Numbered from the stretch's first letter, positions 33,961-43,105 are shown. The stretch is 64,000 nucleotides of DNA from Bacillus sp. MRMR6 (GCF_001940785.1 NZ_MSLS01000003.1:28647-92646); one strand, 5' to 3'. Numbers and translations: made by a program. Notes: generated by a model from the sequence alone, not told the origin.

Positions 33961-36291
33961 TTATAAGCTTTCATTGTCATCGTCATTATTAGTTGCTGAT
34001 GGTGTATTTGGATCTTCAGGCTGTTCTTGAGGAACCTCTTCCGGCTTTTCCTCTGGTATTTCCTCTGGTTGTTCGTGTGGTACCTCTTCAGGCTGTTCAC
34101 TCGGGACTTCCTCTGGTTGTTCGCTAGGGACCTCTTCTGGTTTTTCGCTCGGAACTTCCTCTGGTTGTTCGCTCGGTTCCTTTTCTGGCTGTTGGTTTGG
34201 AACTTCTTCTGGGTGCTCATGTGGTACTTCGTTAGGTTGCTCATTCGGCATTTCTTCCGGATACTCGTTTGGTACTTCATTTGGCTGCTCATTCGGCACT
34301 TCTTCAGGTTGTTCGTTTGGCATCTCTTCTGGAAATTCACTCTGTACTTCTTCTGGCTGGTCATTTGGATCCTCATGGGGCTGCTCTACGTGTGTTTCGG
34401 TTGGTTCTATATTAGGAATTTCTTCAGGGTGGTCGTTTGGATTCTCCTCAAATTGTTGTTCTTCAGGAGTTTCTGGCATTTCCTCTAGTTCCTCTTCTGG
34501 ACTGTTCTGTTCTTCCGGTTGCTCACTTGGCGAGTCTTCAGGATTTTCTTCTGCCACTTCTTCTGGTTGATTTTCCGGACTTTCCTCTTGAACTTCTTCT
34601 GCCTGTTCTACCTGTTCCTCAGTTTGGTCGCTTTCTGAACGTTCTTCTGGTGTTTCTTCTAATTGACTGTTCTGTTCTTCCGGCTGCTCACTCCGGGAGT
34701 CTTCAAGATTCTCTTCTGCCACTTCTTCTGGTTTATCCTGTGGATGATCGCCTGTTTCTTCTCCTGGGCCTTCACCAGATCCATCTCCTGTGTTTTCACT
34801 AGGTTCTTCTCCCGGGCCTCCACCTGAGCCTTCCCCGGGACCTGTTCCTGAGCCTCCGCCCGAACCCCCACCTGGACCTTTGTTCGAGTCTTCTCCATTA
34901 TTTTCATTTTTAGCATCATTTTTTTTGCGATCTGTCACCCTATCATAAGCCTCTTCTGCAATTGTATCACTCACTTCGGAGAAAACATTAACCGCCTTGT
35001 TATCTTCGAACATATCCTTTTCAGAGTTACCATCTGGTTCTGTTTCGTTATTTTCTTGTGAGTCTCCCTCAGACGAATCTGCATCCTCTGTGTTGGAATC
35101 TTCGTCCGGGTTTTGTTCCGATTCTCCCGGCACGGCCCCTTCCTCAGGGGCCGTATCATTTTCTTCCGTACTCGGCTCTCCTTCTGGAGCGGTCTCCGGC
35201 GCACCATCCTCTCCTCCTGTTGAACCGCCATCAGTTCCTGCCCCTTCCTCAGGGGCTGTATCATTTTCTCCCGTACTCGGCTCTCCTTCTGGATCGGTCT
35301 CTGGCGCACCATCCTCTCCTCCTACTGAATCTCCATCAGTTCCTGCCCCTTCCTCAGGGGCCGTATCATTTTCTCCCGTACTCGGCTCTCCTTCTGGATC
35401 GGTCTCTGGCAATACCTCATTTTCTGGTGCAGGATTTTCACCTGCAGTCTCATCACTTTTGTCGGGTTCTCCCCCAGAGTCTGAATTTTCCCCAGGAGGA
35501 CCGTCTTCACCTGGTTTTGGCTCTTCTCCTGTCATATCCTGTTCCTCGGGCGTTGCTTCTTCTTGAGATGGAGGCCCCTCAACCGAAGTCGGCGTCGGTT
35601 CTTCCCGTGGCTCTGCCTCCTCGCCTGAGACCGGACTTTCTCCTCCATGACTTTCTTCTTTCGCTAATGGCATTTCCTCAGAATTAGTCCCATCCCCTTG
35701 TCCTACATCTTGCATTTCCGATTCTGTCGGGGTGTCCTTAGCCTCTGACTCCCCCATTGTATCTTTAGACGCGTCATAATTTTCAACTTGCTGGTCCATA
35801 TCCTGCAAATCCGAGGCTTCGACTACAGTAGGGTTTTCAAAGAGTATATTTTTCGTTCCAAAAGGAAGAACATCTTTGGCCATATCAAAGCAAGCTGATC
35901 GGTATGTACCTGCCTTCTCGAGAATCTTGGATTCGTCCTTAAATCCTTCAGTCCATTTGCCGAAAGCTTCCTTCATCCTGGTATTTCCTTCACGCAAATC
36001 ACCATTGGACCAATGATTCCATCCTTCTTTCACCGAGGAAAAGCCTTCTTTCGCACGATCCAAATCTACAAAATCCTTTGTCCAAAATTCTTTTTTCCAA
36101 TACCCACTCACAGAACCATGCTCTTCTTTATAATCAACTGCTGCTCTCGTAATTTCCTGAGCTTTTGTTAAAGATGGCCTTACAAATATAAAAAGCGGTC
36201 CTGTAAGACCTACGCCGACTGCTTCCCCTATTTTGTAACCGAACCGATTAAAATCCCGGTTCAAGAATTGTTGTGTTAACCAGGAGGGCAT
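33961..36291 (-). CDS. Large acidic Pro/Glu repeat protein
   Basis: A 776-residue protein. The first ~160 residues look folded: a hydrophobic segment AVGVGLTGPLFIFV at residues 24-37, then Trp-rich amphipathic helices (GYWKKEFWTKDF, EGWNHWSNGD, AFGKWTEGF). Everything after about residue 170 is acidic and repetitive: about 30-residue units with EGEPSTGENDTAPEEGAG (three copies around residues 290-385), Gly-rich GGGSGGGSGTGPGEGSGG, then many 8-residue EEVPSEQP / EEVPNEQP units. No signal peptide. The ribosome site AGGAGGGG lies inside the end of the preceding gene, with only 3 nt between stop and ATG, so translation is coupled. Function unknown; could be the substrate or scaffold of the neighbouring ATPase. 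Confidence 0.75.
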   Translation of the reverse strand: MPSWLTQQFLNRDFNRFGYKIGEAVGVGLTGPLFIFVRPSLTKAQEITRAAVDYKEEHGSVSGYWKKEFWTKDFVDLDRAKEGFSSVKEGWNHWSNGDLREGNTRMKEAFGKWTEGFKDESKILEKAGTYRSACFDMAKDVLPFGTKNILFENPTVVEASDLQDMDQQVENYDASKDTMGESEAKDTPTESEMQDVGQGDGTNSEEMPLAKEESHGGESPVSGEEAEPREEPTPTSVEGPPSQEEATPEEQDMTGEEPKPGEDGPPGENSDSGGEPDKSDETAGENPAPENEVLPETDPEGEPSTGENDTAPEEGAGTDGDSVGGEDGAPETDPEGEPSTGENDTAPEEGAGTDGGSTGGEDGAPETAPEGEPSTEENDTAPEEGAVPGESEQNPDEDSNTEDADSSEGDSQENNETEPDGNSEKDMFEDNKAVNVFSEVSDTIAEEAYDRVTDRKKNDAKNENNGEDSNKGPGGGSGGGSGTGPGEGSGGGPGEEPSENTGDGSGEGPGEETGDHPQDKPEEVAEENLEDSRSEQPEEQNSQLEETPEERSESDQTEEQVEQAEEVQEESPENQPEEVAEENPEDSPSEQPEEQNSPEEELEEMPETPEEQQFEENPNDHPEEIPNIEPTETHVEQPHEDPNDQPEEVQSEFPEEMPNEQPEEVPNEQPNEVPNEYPEEMPNEQPNEVPHEHPEEVPNQQPEKEPSEQPEEVPSEKPEEVPSEQPEEVPSEQPEEVPHEQPEEIPEEKPEEVPQEQPEDPNTPSATNNDDDNESL

Positions 36292-36294
36292 ACT

Positions 36295-37467
36295 TTATTC
36301 CCCTCCTGCTACCAAGGTCATTAAATCATGACACATCAGGTATGGAATAAACTCATAAATTGCTTCCTTGGCCTCTTCGTATGTACAGTTTGTTTCTTCT
36401 AGGAAAAGCCTTTGTAATTCAGTTAAACTTCCATTTACATTGCTATTTGACCAAATTAAAAAAATTGGAAATTCAATTTTGATTTTGTCTGCGATGGGTG
36501 ATGCTATTAAAACTACTTGCCCTTTATCATTACTAAGTCCAATCCCTAACGGCAGTGGCCGCAAACCATCCAATGTTCCTGCCGATTTCAATGACCAAGG
36601 AGTGATCAGCTTTTTCTCAATCATGGGCTTAATATAGTTCGTTATGAACTGATCTTCCTGTTCCTCCAACGCCTCGATCAGGTCACCTATCCTTAAGACG
36701 TTTCGGCGAACTAGCCTCCAGAGGAAGTACTCTCCTGGACTTAAAGCTACTGTTCCTTGCCCATTTGTCACATAAAAGGTCGATTCATCTTCAAATATTC
36801 CAAGTTCCTGACCTAGGGGCAGCATGACTGTATCAAATGTCAGGTTTTCAGCTAATGGTTTTTGCGCACTAGGAACAGATCTTTTCTCCACAACCTCACT
36901 ATTCCACATGCCTTTTTGAATAAACTCACGGCCATGCTGACCGAAGAATGTCAAGGCTTCCTCTAAAGAACAAGCTCTTCCCTTTTGCACTTCCTTTAAG
37001 ACTTCAGCCACACTCGAAAGCCCATCGGCAGTCCCCCACAGAAGGTACATTTCCTTTGACAGCTTAATCATTTTGTTCTCAATACCCTGCGTTCCAACAT
37101 ACCAGCCACCATCTTCATTCAAACCAAGCCCGGTTCCGTTTCTTGAAATTTTGACCTGGTCCAGTTCCTTTTCTTTCCCTGTTACGACCTCCACCAATAG
37201 TCTCTTTCCCGAATAGAAATCTAGCACCTGCTTAAAATCTTGCTCATTCTCAATCAGGTTCTCCCTAAAAAGCTGGCTTTTCCATTCTTCTAGGTTAGTT
37301 GAAGTCTTGACCAGCTTCCACGCCTGGTACTGCTTCAAAGATAGCAGAGTGATCGTACCTGCACTGCGAACCGCAAAAACCGTTTCGCCTTCTTTTGTAA
37401 CCCATTTGCCAAGGCCGCGGCCGGTACTAAGCAATAGACCCGGCTTCTTTTTTCTAAAGAAAAACAT
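36295..37467 (-). CDS. Protein of four tandem winged-helix-like modules
   Basis: About 390 residues. Four similar modules can be seen. Each starts with a short beta part (for example TGRGLGKWVTKEG, NGTGLGLNEDGGWYV, LGQELGIFEDESTFYV, LGIGLSNDKGQVVLI) and continues with a helical part bearing an L-x-x-x-x-Y/F-x-x-W motif (LLSLKQYQAWKLV, KLSKEMYLLWGTA, ALSPGEYFLWRLV, KIEFPIFLIWSNS). The pattern resembles PqqD/RRE or winged-helix domains, but I cannot name a family. ATAGGAGGG precedes ATG 37467; the frame's first ATG at 37626 lies inside the ATPase gene. It sits between the ATPase and acidic-repeat genes, with a small hairpin in front. Confidence 0.7.
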   Translation of the reverse strand: MFFFRKKKPGLLLSTGRGLGKWVTKEGETVFAVRSAGTITLLSLKQYQAWKLVKTSTNLEEWKSQLFRENLIENEQDFKQVLDFYSGKRLLVEVVTGKEKELDQVKISRNGTGLGLNEDGGWYVGTQGIENKMIKLSKEMYLLWGTADGLSSVAEVLKEVQKGRACSLEEALTFFGQHGREFIQKGMWNSEVVEKRSVPSAQKPLAENLTFDTVMLPLGQELGIFEDESTFYVTNGQGTVALSPGEYFLWRLVRRNVLRIGDLIEALEEQEDQFITNYIKPMIEKKLITPWSLKSAGTLDGLRPLPLGIGLSNDKGQVVLIASPIADKIKIEFPIFLIWSNSNVNGSLTELQRLFLEETNCTYEEAKEAIYEFIPYLMCHDLMTLVAGGE

Positions 37468-37488
37468 CCAATCCCTCCTATAGATATA

Positions 37489-37515
37489 AAAATAGGAACA
37501 ACCGCAATTGTCCCT
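37489..37515 (-). other. Intercistronic hairpin between the ATPase and the modular protein
   Basis: On the minus strand AGGGACAA and TTGTTCCT flank TTGCGG-like loop sequence; no T run follows directly. May tune expression or mRNA stability within the operon. Confidence 0.45.
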
Positions 37516-37522
37516 ACTTTTC

Positions 37523-38827
37523 TTACAAATATTCTGTTGGGTAAAACAAGAATGGTTCGCCATTTGGCAGTGATACAACACATTCCCCAATATTGAGTTT
37601 GACGATATCCCAGTCCTCGACGACATGGCCGTCGATGAGTGTGTCCTGTACTCCTTTATTAGAATTAGAGGATAACAGACTCACCCACTTTTTCGACTTG
37701 CCGTGACGTCCGGAAACAAAGGTCCTGCTCTCAAAGTCAAACAAGCGGAACGCAAACACGGAGCCGAATCCGCTCAAGATACTGCCTGCGAGTGTTTTCC
37801 CGTAGCGGTACTCAACCTGGCCGACGTTTTGAATTCCGGCAATTACTTTTACACCTAGAGAACGTCCAAAGTTCAGGGCATTATCCATATAGTTCAATTT
37901 CGGAATCAGCGGAAACTCATCAAGAACAAAGTACACATTTCCGTTCGACTTGGAGCGCCCAAGCACTTCCTTCATCGCTAAATCCAATAACACGGTATAG
38001 ACGGACTCAAGCACATTTCCGCTCGCAAGGTCATATTCAAGAAAAACAGCTTTGCCGCCCTTTTTCGTGACCGCTTCGCGAATCGAAAAGTCTCCTGCCT
38101 TTCCAAACGAACCGCCGAACAGCTTATAAATCGTTTGATAAAAGTGGACCATAAAGCTTTGTGTAGTAGACCCGCCATCTTTTTGAATGTAGTTCCGCAC
38201 CCATTTATGCTCTGGATATTCTAAAAATAAATTCCGTAAAATTAAGTCTGTTGAATCCCGCGTATATTCGATCAATTTTTCATGGTCCCAGTTTTTCTTA
38301 CCGGCTTCCATTTCCTGAACATGAATATCGAGCAGTGCCGCAAGGATATCCCTTGCCCCCATGCCAAATACAGGAGCCTGGGAATTTTCAATATCCTCTT
38401 TAAACAATGCCGAAGTGATTTCACGAATCGTTTCTTGGCGCTTTTCCTTTGGAGTATGCAAAATATCTTTATAAATATTCCAGTTCACACTCCCGGGATG
38501 TGGCTCAAGGCTATTGGAAATGACATAATCAACAGGCTGATAAAACTTTTCCAAATAATCGCCTTTCGCATCAAAAAACACCATGACATCCTCTTCGGTC
38601 ATCATCTTGCGTACGGCCTCAATGACATGATACATCGTATTGGATTTTCCGCTTCCGATGGCTCCCAATGTCAGGATATGCCGGGCAAGCAGTCCTTCAT
38701 GAAGGGTGATGCCGGTATTTTGATTACCGCGGATTCCGACCTTTGCCTTACCCTTGCCAACAACCGTACCTGCTTCCAATGTCCCGAGCGTTTGCCCATT
38801 TAATACATTATTTTGCAAGTATGACAT
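37523..38827 (-). CDS. VirD4/TraG-like (HerA/FtsK-type) ATPase
   Basis: A 434-residue hexameric-type ATPase. Walker A is LGAIGSGKSNTMYHVIEAV near residue 56; VMVFFDAKGDYLEKFY follows; Walker B is VYFVLDEFPLIPKL near residue 290; then GRSLGVKVIAGIQNVGQVEYRYG, the sensor/arginine region typical of type IV coupling proteins. It lacks N-terminal membrane helices, unlike most VirD4. Such proteins pump DNA or proteins through a membrane channel. The ATG overlaps the stop of the upstream gene (TAATG) behind GAGGAGAT. No relaxase, VirB4 or other conjugation gene is nearby, so classical conjugation is unlikely from this locus alone. Confidence 0.85.
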   Translation of the reverse strand: MSYLQNNVLNGQTLGTLEAGTVVGKGKAKVGIRGNQNTGITLHEGLLARHILTLGAIGSGKSNTMYHVIEAVRKMMTEEDVMVFFDAKGDYLEKFYQPVDYVISNSLEPHPGSVNWNIYKDILHTPKEKRQETIREITSALFKEDIENSQAPVFGMGARDILAALLDIHVQEMEAGKKNWDHEKLIEYTRDSTDLILRNLFLEYPEHKWVRNYIQKDGGSTTQSFMVHFYQTIYKLFGGSFGKAGDFSIREAVTKKGGKAVFLEYDLASGNVLESVYTVLLDLAMKEVLGRSKSNGNVYFVLDEFPLIPKLNYMDNALNFGRSLGVKVIAGIQNVGQVEYRYGKTLAGSILSGFGSVFAFRLFDFESRTFVSGRHGKSKKWVSLLSSNSNKGVQDTLIDGHVVEDWDIVKLNIGECVVSLPNGEPFLFYPTEYL

Positions 38828-39678
38828 TATCCAAAGATCTCCTCATCTTCTTCTTTCTTTACCTTTTTCCCGCAACTGCCGCAGAACATATCATCTGCTC
38901 CAACCACCGCACCACAAGTACAGCTTGCACTTGCCTTATGAGCAGATGCTGTTCTCTCTTGAATTTTTTCAACAGTTGCTGCTAACTGTTCTTTGATCAA
39001 ATTCGTTTGCGGCTCTGAATTCATTTTCGTTGCTTTCATTTCCACTTGACCCCATTTTTCAATCGCATGGTCGCCCATTACCTGGATGTCTTGAATCAAG
39101 GCACCAAGTTCTCTGACCATCACTTCCGTATGCTTGCCAGGTCCTGCTGCTGCAACCGACATCCATGCATGGCTCCCACCAAGACCTAAAGAGCTAAATA
39201 ATGTTCCTAAAATCCCTGTATTGGATTCAACGGCAACCCCAATCGGACTTGGAGACTGAGCTGTTGCAATAACCTGTAATGCCATTTGGTTACCAGGGTT
39301 TGTTACCATTTTATACACGATATAGGCAGGCCAAGCTAACGCCAAAAGGAAAAGAAAGCTGATCCCCACGACGCCGTAAGGGCTGCTCGTGGCACTGTAC
39401 ATCATAAGGAAAAATATCGTTAAAATAATAGCTAAAATTAACTTCCCAATACTCCAGCCTTTTCCATAAAAGGATTCAATTCCAGAGATCTGGTCAATTT
39501 TCACTTCGCGCACGAGCACACTTTTACCAGAAATCCCGCTTCCCTCACCAGAAAAAATCAAGCGGCGGTTTGTAGCAATTAAATACCCCTTTGACTTCGG
39601 CTTTTTCAGCACAGAAGCCTCATATTTCCTTACAACCTTCTCCCCATTTGCCAGGGCAATTCCATTTACATAATCCAT
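38827..39678 (-). CDS. Membrane protein with PH-like N-terminus and C-terminal zinc ribbon
   Basis: A 283-residue protein. Residues 10-65 look like a bacterial PH/GRAM-type domain (KSKGYLIATNRRLIFSGEGSG ... VREVKIDQISGIESF). Two membrane helices at about 75-95 and 102-120 follow, then a soluble region of about 120 residues. The C-terminal zinc ribbon is CTCGAVVGADDMFCGSCGKK. TTAGGGGGA precedes ATG 39678. It shares one base with the ATPase gene (TAATG overlap), so it is the first gene of the operon and could be the membrane partner of the ATPase, which has no membrane helices of its own. Confidence 0.8.
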   Translation of the reverse strand: MDYVNGIALANGEKVVRKYEASVLKKPKSKGYLIATNRRLIFSGEGSGISGKSVLVREVKIDQISGIESFYGKGWSIGKLILAIILTIFFLMMYSATSSPYGVVGISFLFLLALAWPAYIVYKMVTNPGNQMALQVIATAQSPSPIGVAVESNTGILGTLFSSLGLGGSHAWMSVAAAGPGKHTEVMVRELGALIQDIQVMGDHAIEKWGQVEMKATKMNSEPQTNLIKEQLAATVEKIQERTASAHKASASCTCGAVVGADDMFCGSCGKKVKKEEDEEIFG

Positions 39679-39742
39679 TTTTCTCCCCCTAAGTTGTTGC
39701 TATATATATATATTTTCTAGGTAAATCCTAGAATGGACAACC

Positions 39743-41110
39743 TTATAAATCTCTGCTTTCCAACTCTTTCGTGCTTAATAAAGTATGAATCCTTAACCCA
39801 TCCTTTAACAGTGTGACAAAAAACTCTGACTCAAAGGACTTGTATTTTCCTGTGTCATCACCATAAAAAATATGATACTCTTCATTGGTTCTAACCTGAA
39901 AGCCTCCTTCAACTTCCTCGTAGCTGAGAAGCTCCATACTGAGATATTCTTCCGTAATGCCGCGTTCCTCAAGAACCTTTAAGTAGTCGCGATGCTCTGT
40001 GTAAGCCTTGCCCTCTAAGTCCATAACGAACCTTGCAACAGAAGCATCTCTTGTATTGATCGAGGCAACCATCGTTGAAAAATAAGAATCCATAAATCGT
40101 GCTATCTCAGCTTCAGTAAAGACAATTGGTTCTTCTAACGTAAAGCGAACCCTTGTGTCCTCGAAAATCTGAATCTGGTCTGATTTCACTGTTTCTCCTT
40201 TATGGGTTCTCTCGACATGCAATGTGACAGAGCCGTCGCTTGCAAGCGGGCCTACGGTTCCTATTTCTCGTATACTTTTACCTGTGCTCTTTCCATTCAC
40301 GAACAGAATCGCATCATCAAAATTGGCATCAAGTTTAACAGTAGTGCTATCAAACTCTAGCATGGCTTCTATCTGATTATTTGCCGCAGCCGAAAAATCA
40401 ATTTCCTCTTCTAGCTGAAAATTGGTATATTCTGAAGCCGCTTCTGCCTTTATTACATGCTTTCCTGGGAAGAGATAGCCAGCTTCGATGTAGGCGTCTT
40501 GCTCCGTTTGCCTTTTGAGCTTTTCACCATTCAACCAAATTTCAGCAGCTTCCAGATTTGAACCAATTCTCAATTCCATAGGATAGAAAATGATTTCATA
40601 CTGTTTGTACAAAAACCACTTCTTGTCAGCCTTTTGTTCAAGCTTGAACATATTGTTTCCATTCCGGTCTGTGACCGGATACGAAGATTGGAAGTTTAAA
40701 TCCTCTAGTAAAGATAAGTAGTTCTGCTCATCCTCTGTTAAATACTCTATGTATGATGCTGCTTCCTCTTCAGAGACTTGAGCGGCTGATTGCCCCTCAT
40801 TCATCATCTCCGCTAGTGCATCTGCATCGTTCCCCTGGATGGCAGCATCAAACTTGTCAATCACCTTCAGCAGGTCGGCTTGTTTCATCATATACATATG
40901 ACCCCCGCCTAATGAGGCAGCTATCACAATGCCTATGACTACGATTGTCACTAGCTTCCACGGAATCTCCACTTTTTCGTTCAAGGCAATCCTTGAGGTT
41001 TTTTCTTGTTTCATTACTCTTTCCTGAGAGGCAGCCGCCTCTGTCCCACATTTAGTACAAAATACCTGACCTTTTGCCAACTGATTACCACACTTTTTAC
41101 AGAAAAACAT
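39743..41110 (-). CDS. TcaA/YvbJ-like zinc-ribbon membrane protein
   Basis: About 455 residues: N-terminal zinc ribbon (FFCKKCGNQLAKGQVFCTKCGTE), one membrane helix (WKLVTIVVIGIVIAASLGGG) near residue 60, then an outside region with repeats seen in TcaA: an NTF2-like start (DKFDAAIQGNDADALAEMMN), a WLNGEKLKR domain, a FVNGKSTGK domain, and a C-terminal NTF2-like domain (ARFMDSYFSTMVASINTRDASV). TcaA proteins influence glycopeptide response and envelope state in staphylococci. AGGAGAGG precedes ATG 41110. It lies just upstream of the ATPase operon on the same strand. Confidence 0.85.
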   Translation of the reverse strand: MFFCKKCGNQLAKGQVFCTKCGTEAAASQERVMKQEKTSRIALNEKVEIPWKLVTIVVIGIVIAASLGGGHMYMMKQADLLKVIDKFDAAIQGNDADALAEMMNEGQSAAQVSEEEAASYIEYLTEDEQNYLSLLEDLNFQSSYPVTDRNGNNMFKLEQKADKKWFLYKQYEIIFYPMELRIGSNLEAAEIWLNGEKLKRQTEQDAYIEAGYLFPGKHVIKAEAASEYTNFQLEEEIDFSAAANNQIEAMLEFDSTTVKLDANFDDAILFVNGKSTGKSIREIGTVGPLASDGSVTLHVERTHKGETVKSDQIQIFEDTRVRFTLEEPIVFTEAEIARFMDSYFSTMVASINTRDASVARFVMDLEGKAYTEHRDYLKVLEERGITEEYLSMELLSYEEVEGGFQVRTNEEYHIFYGDDTGKYKSFESEFFVTLLKDGLRIHTLLSTKELESRDL

Positions 41111-41405
41111 ATTCCTCTCCTCTACTTTTAAGCTTTTTATATTATACAAACAATCTAGGAGTATAGTACCCTAAATTCAAAAACTGGTCTTCATTTCCAT
41201 ATTTAAAGGATTAATGCCTTATGATAAGATTAATTAGATTTACGAACTATTTAATTATGGACCATTTTACCCTACTTTTCACAAAATTTTAACATTTTTT
41301 TCAAAATCGGATCATTTTTTTTAGGAATATAGACTTGCTTTTTTGAAATAAACTAGAAAACTTCCACAAAAAAGGGATTTAGCTACAAATCTAGTGAATT
41401 TACTA

Positions 41406-41411
41406 TATAAT
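41406..41411 (+). promoter_or_regulatory. -10 box (TATAAT) of the plus-strand zinc-ribbon gene
   Basis: TATAAT lies about 45 bp before ATG 41459; no good -35 is seen. The 348-bp gap 41111-41458 between the two divergent zinc-ribbon genes is AT-rich and shows no other element. Confidence 0.4.
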
Positions 41412-41458
41412 GGACAGTAATTTGCTTTTTTTAACCGATACATACTAGGGGGTACAAC

Positions 41459-43096
41459 ATGAATTTCTGTAAAAAATGTGGAAATCCACTCGCAGCTGAA
41501 GCAAAATTCTGTACGAAATGCGGCACGCCCGCAGAAGTCACTGCTGTGGCAAAACAAATTACGAAGGACAATAAATCAAAGCAACCAGAAAAAGAAGAAC
41601 AACAAGTTAGTGTACCTACTAGCACCTTAAACTTAACGAAAGAGACGAAGGACGCTAAACCGGAAAGAAAAACACCTGCGGCTTGGGAGAAAAAAGTTCC
41701 TAAGTGGGCGATTGGTGTCGGGGCAGCGGTCATCTTAGCAATTGCAGGTATTGCCGGCGCGATGACCATGAATAACGGCGGCGAGAAAAAAGAGACAACA
41801 GCTCTAGTAGCCGAACCTGAAGAAACAGCTGACAAAAAGCCGCCAGAAATGAGCGATGAAGACGTATCTGCTCTATTCCCAGGCTGGCAGATGATCAAAC
41901 AGGAAGTAGTCAATATTAAAGGTTCCTACTACACGCTCCTAGCTATTGGAAATAACGAAGTCGAGTTTGAAGAAAAGGTAAAAATGGCCGTAATCGACTA
42001 CGATTCTGAAAACAACTGGGATAGTGTTTGGGAGTCAGAAGAATATTATGCAGATCCCATTATTGATATCGAATCATATGTAGGAGATTTTTATCTGTTA
42101 AATCCTAAGGGCGCGAGTGCAGCCTTGGTTGTATTTAATGTCATGCACAGTGGTACAGCTCAAACCTATGATACACACGCCATTCAAATCGATGAAAAGG
42201 GAACAGGTGAAGTTGCTTGGACAGGCAGCGGAAGCTATATCGAGGAACATGAAGATTATATAGAAGTCATGGTTCATGGCGCTGTCCAATTTGCAGTCGA
42301 GAAGGATCAAGTAAAGATTACCGAAATCCTCCGCAGTGAAGTAGGCTCAAAGGATGCTTTGAAAATAGAGTTCACACTCGATTCTAACGGCTACGTAGTT
42401 CCTACCGGAGACGAAGCCATCTATGTTAAAGTAGGCCAGCCAATTACGTTTGTACCCGCAGATGATGAATCGAAACGCCTGTTTGATAAAGGGGATATTA
42501 GTATTTATAGTAACAGCATGGAATATGCGCCTATCGATACTTCTAATGCTAATTTTGTCGCGGCAGGGAATGAATTTACTTTTACCTCTGAAGGTGAGTA
42601 TGGGTTTTTACTGGAAAACTATACAGGTGACATCGATTCTATCCTTCCTCCTTACACCTTTGTCGTCCATGTGGGAGATGGAAAAAAGCCTGAAGCAAGT
42701 GAGAAAAAGTCAGCAACATCTGAAATTACCTCTCCTTTCCCATTGGGGACTAGCTTAAGCGACTTGAAGGCCCATTATGAAGAGCCGGATTTTGACGATT
42801 ATTATTCAGGTGCCAGATTGGTTGCATTCGGTAAGGAAGGCTACTTCATCGATGATTTTGATGAAACGGTTACCGGCTATTATTTCTCTGCTCCTACTCT
42901 ATCGGTGTTTGGGGCAACAGTTGGAATGACAGGAGAAGAAATCAACAGCCTTTACTCCGAAAATGTTGAGGGATCTTTCAATGAAGTTGAAGGCGAAGGA
43001 TATGTTTATACTTACTATAAAAATGGTTATAAAATCTTCTTCGACGCCGAAGAAGTGGATGGTCCAACCATATCGGTTATCGTTGTAAAGGAATAG
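41459..43096 (+). CDS. Zinc-ribbon membrane protein with large outside region
   Basis: A 545-residue protein: zinc ribbon at residues 3-25 (FCKKCGNPLAAEAKFCTKCGT), a charged linker, one membrane helix (WAIGVGAAVILAIAGIAGAMTM) near residue 85, and about 440 residues outside. The latter includes a beta-rich repeat-like region (residues 140-285), an Ig-like domain ending YTFVVHVGDG, and a C-terminal domain (SPFPLGTSLSDLKAHYEEPDF ... ISVIVVKE). It shares its N-terminal plan with the TcaA-like gene but not the rest. CTAGGGGG precedes ATG 41459. Function unknown; divergent pairing suggests joint work with the TcaA-like protein. Confidence 0.8.
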   Translation: MNFCKKCGNPLAAEAKFCTKCGTPAEVTAVAKQITKDNKSKQPEKEEQQVSVPTSTLNLTKETKDAKPERKTPAAWEKKVPKWAIGVGAAVILAIAGIAGAMTMNNGGEKKETTALVAEPEETADKKPPEMSDEDVSALFPGWQMIKQEVVNIKGSYYTLLAIGNNEVEFEEKVKMAVIDYDSENNWDSVWESEEYYADPIIDIESYVGDFYLLNPKGASAALVVFNVMHSGTAQTYDTHAIQIDEKGTGEVAWTGSGSYIEEHEDYIEVMVHGAVQFAVEKDQVKITEILRSEVGSKDALKIEFTLDSNGYVVPTGDEAIYVKVGQPITFVPADDESKRLFDKGDISIYSNSMEYAPIDTSNANFVAAGNEFTFTSEGEYGFLLENYTGDIDSILPPYTFVVHVGDGKKPEASEKKSATSEITSPFPLGTSLSDLKAHYEEPDFDDYYSGARLVAFGKEGYFIDDFDETVTGYYFSAPTLSVFGATVGMTGEEINSLYSENVEGSFNEVEGEGYVYTYYKNGYKIFFDAEEVDGPTISVIVVKE

Positions 43097-43105
43097 ACGC
43101 CGGTT

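Noticed and set aside
34027-35687. Long plus-strand frames opposite the acidic repeat gene
   Set aside because: They mirror the low-complexity minus-strand gene (Leu/Phe/Ser/Pro-rich shadows) and have no ribosome sites.
33961-39678. Integrative conjugative element
   Set aside because: Only a coupling-type ATPase is present. No integrase, relaxase, VirB4, oriT-like inverted repeat or flanking direct repeats were seen, and the block sits between stable chromosomal genes.
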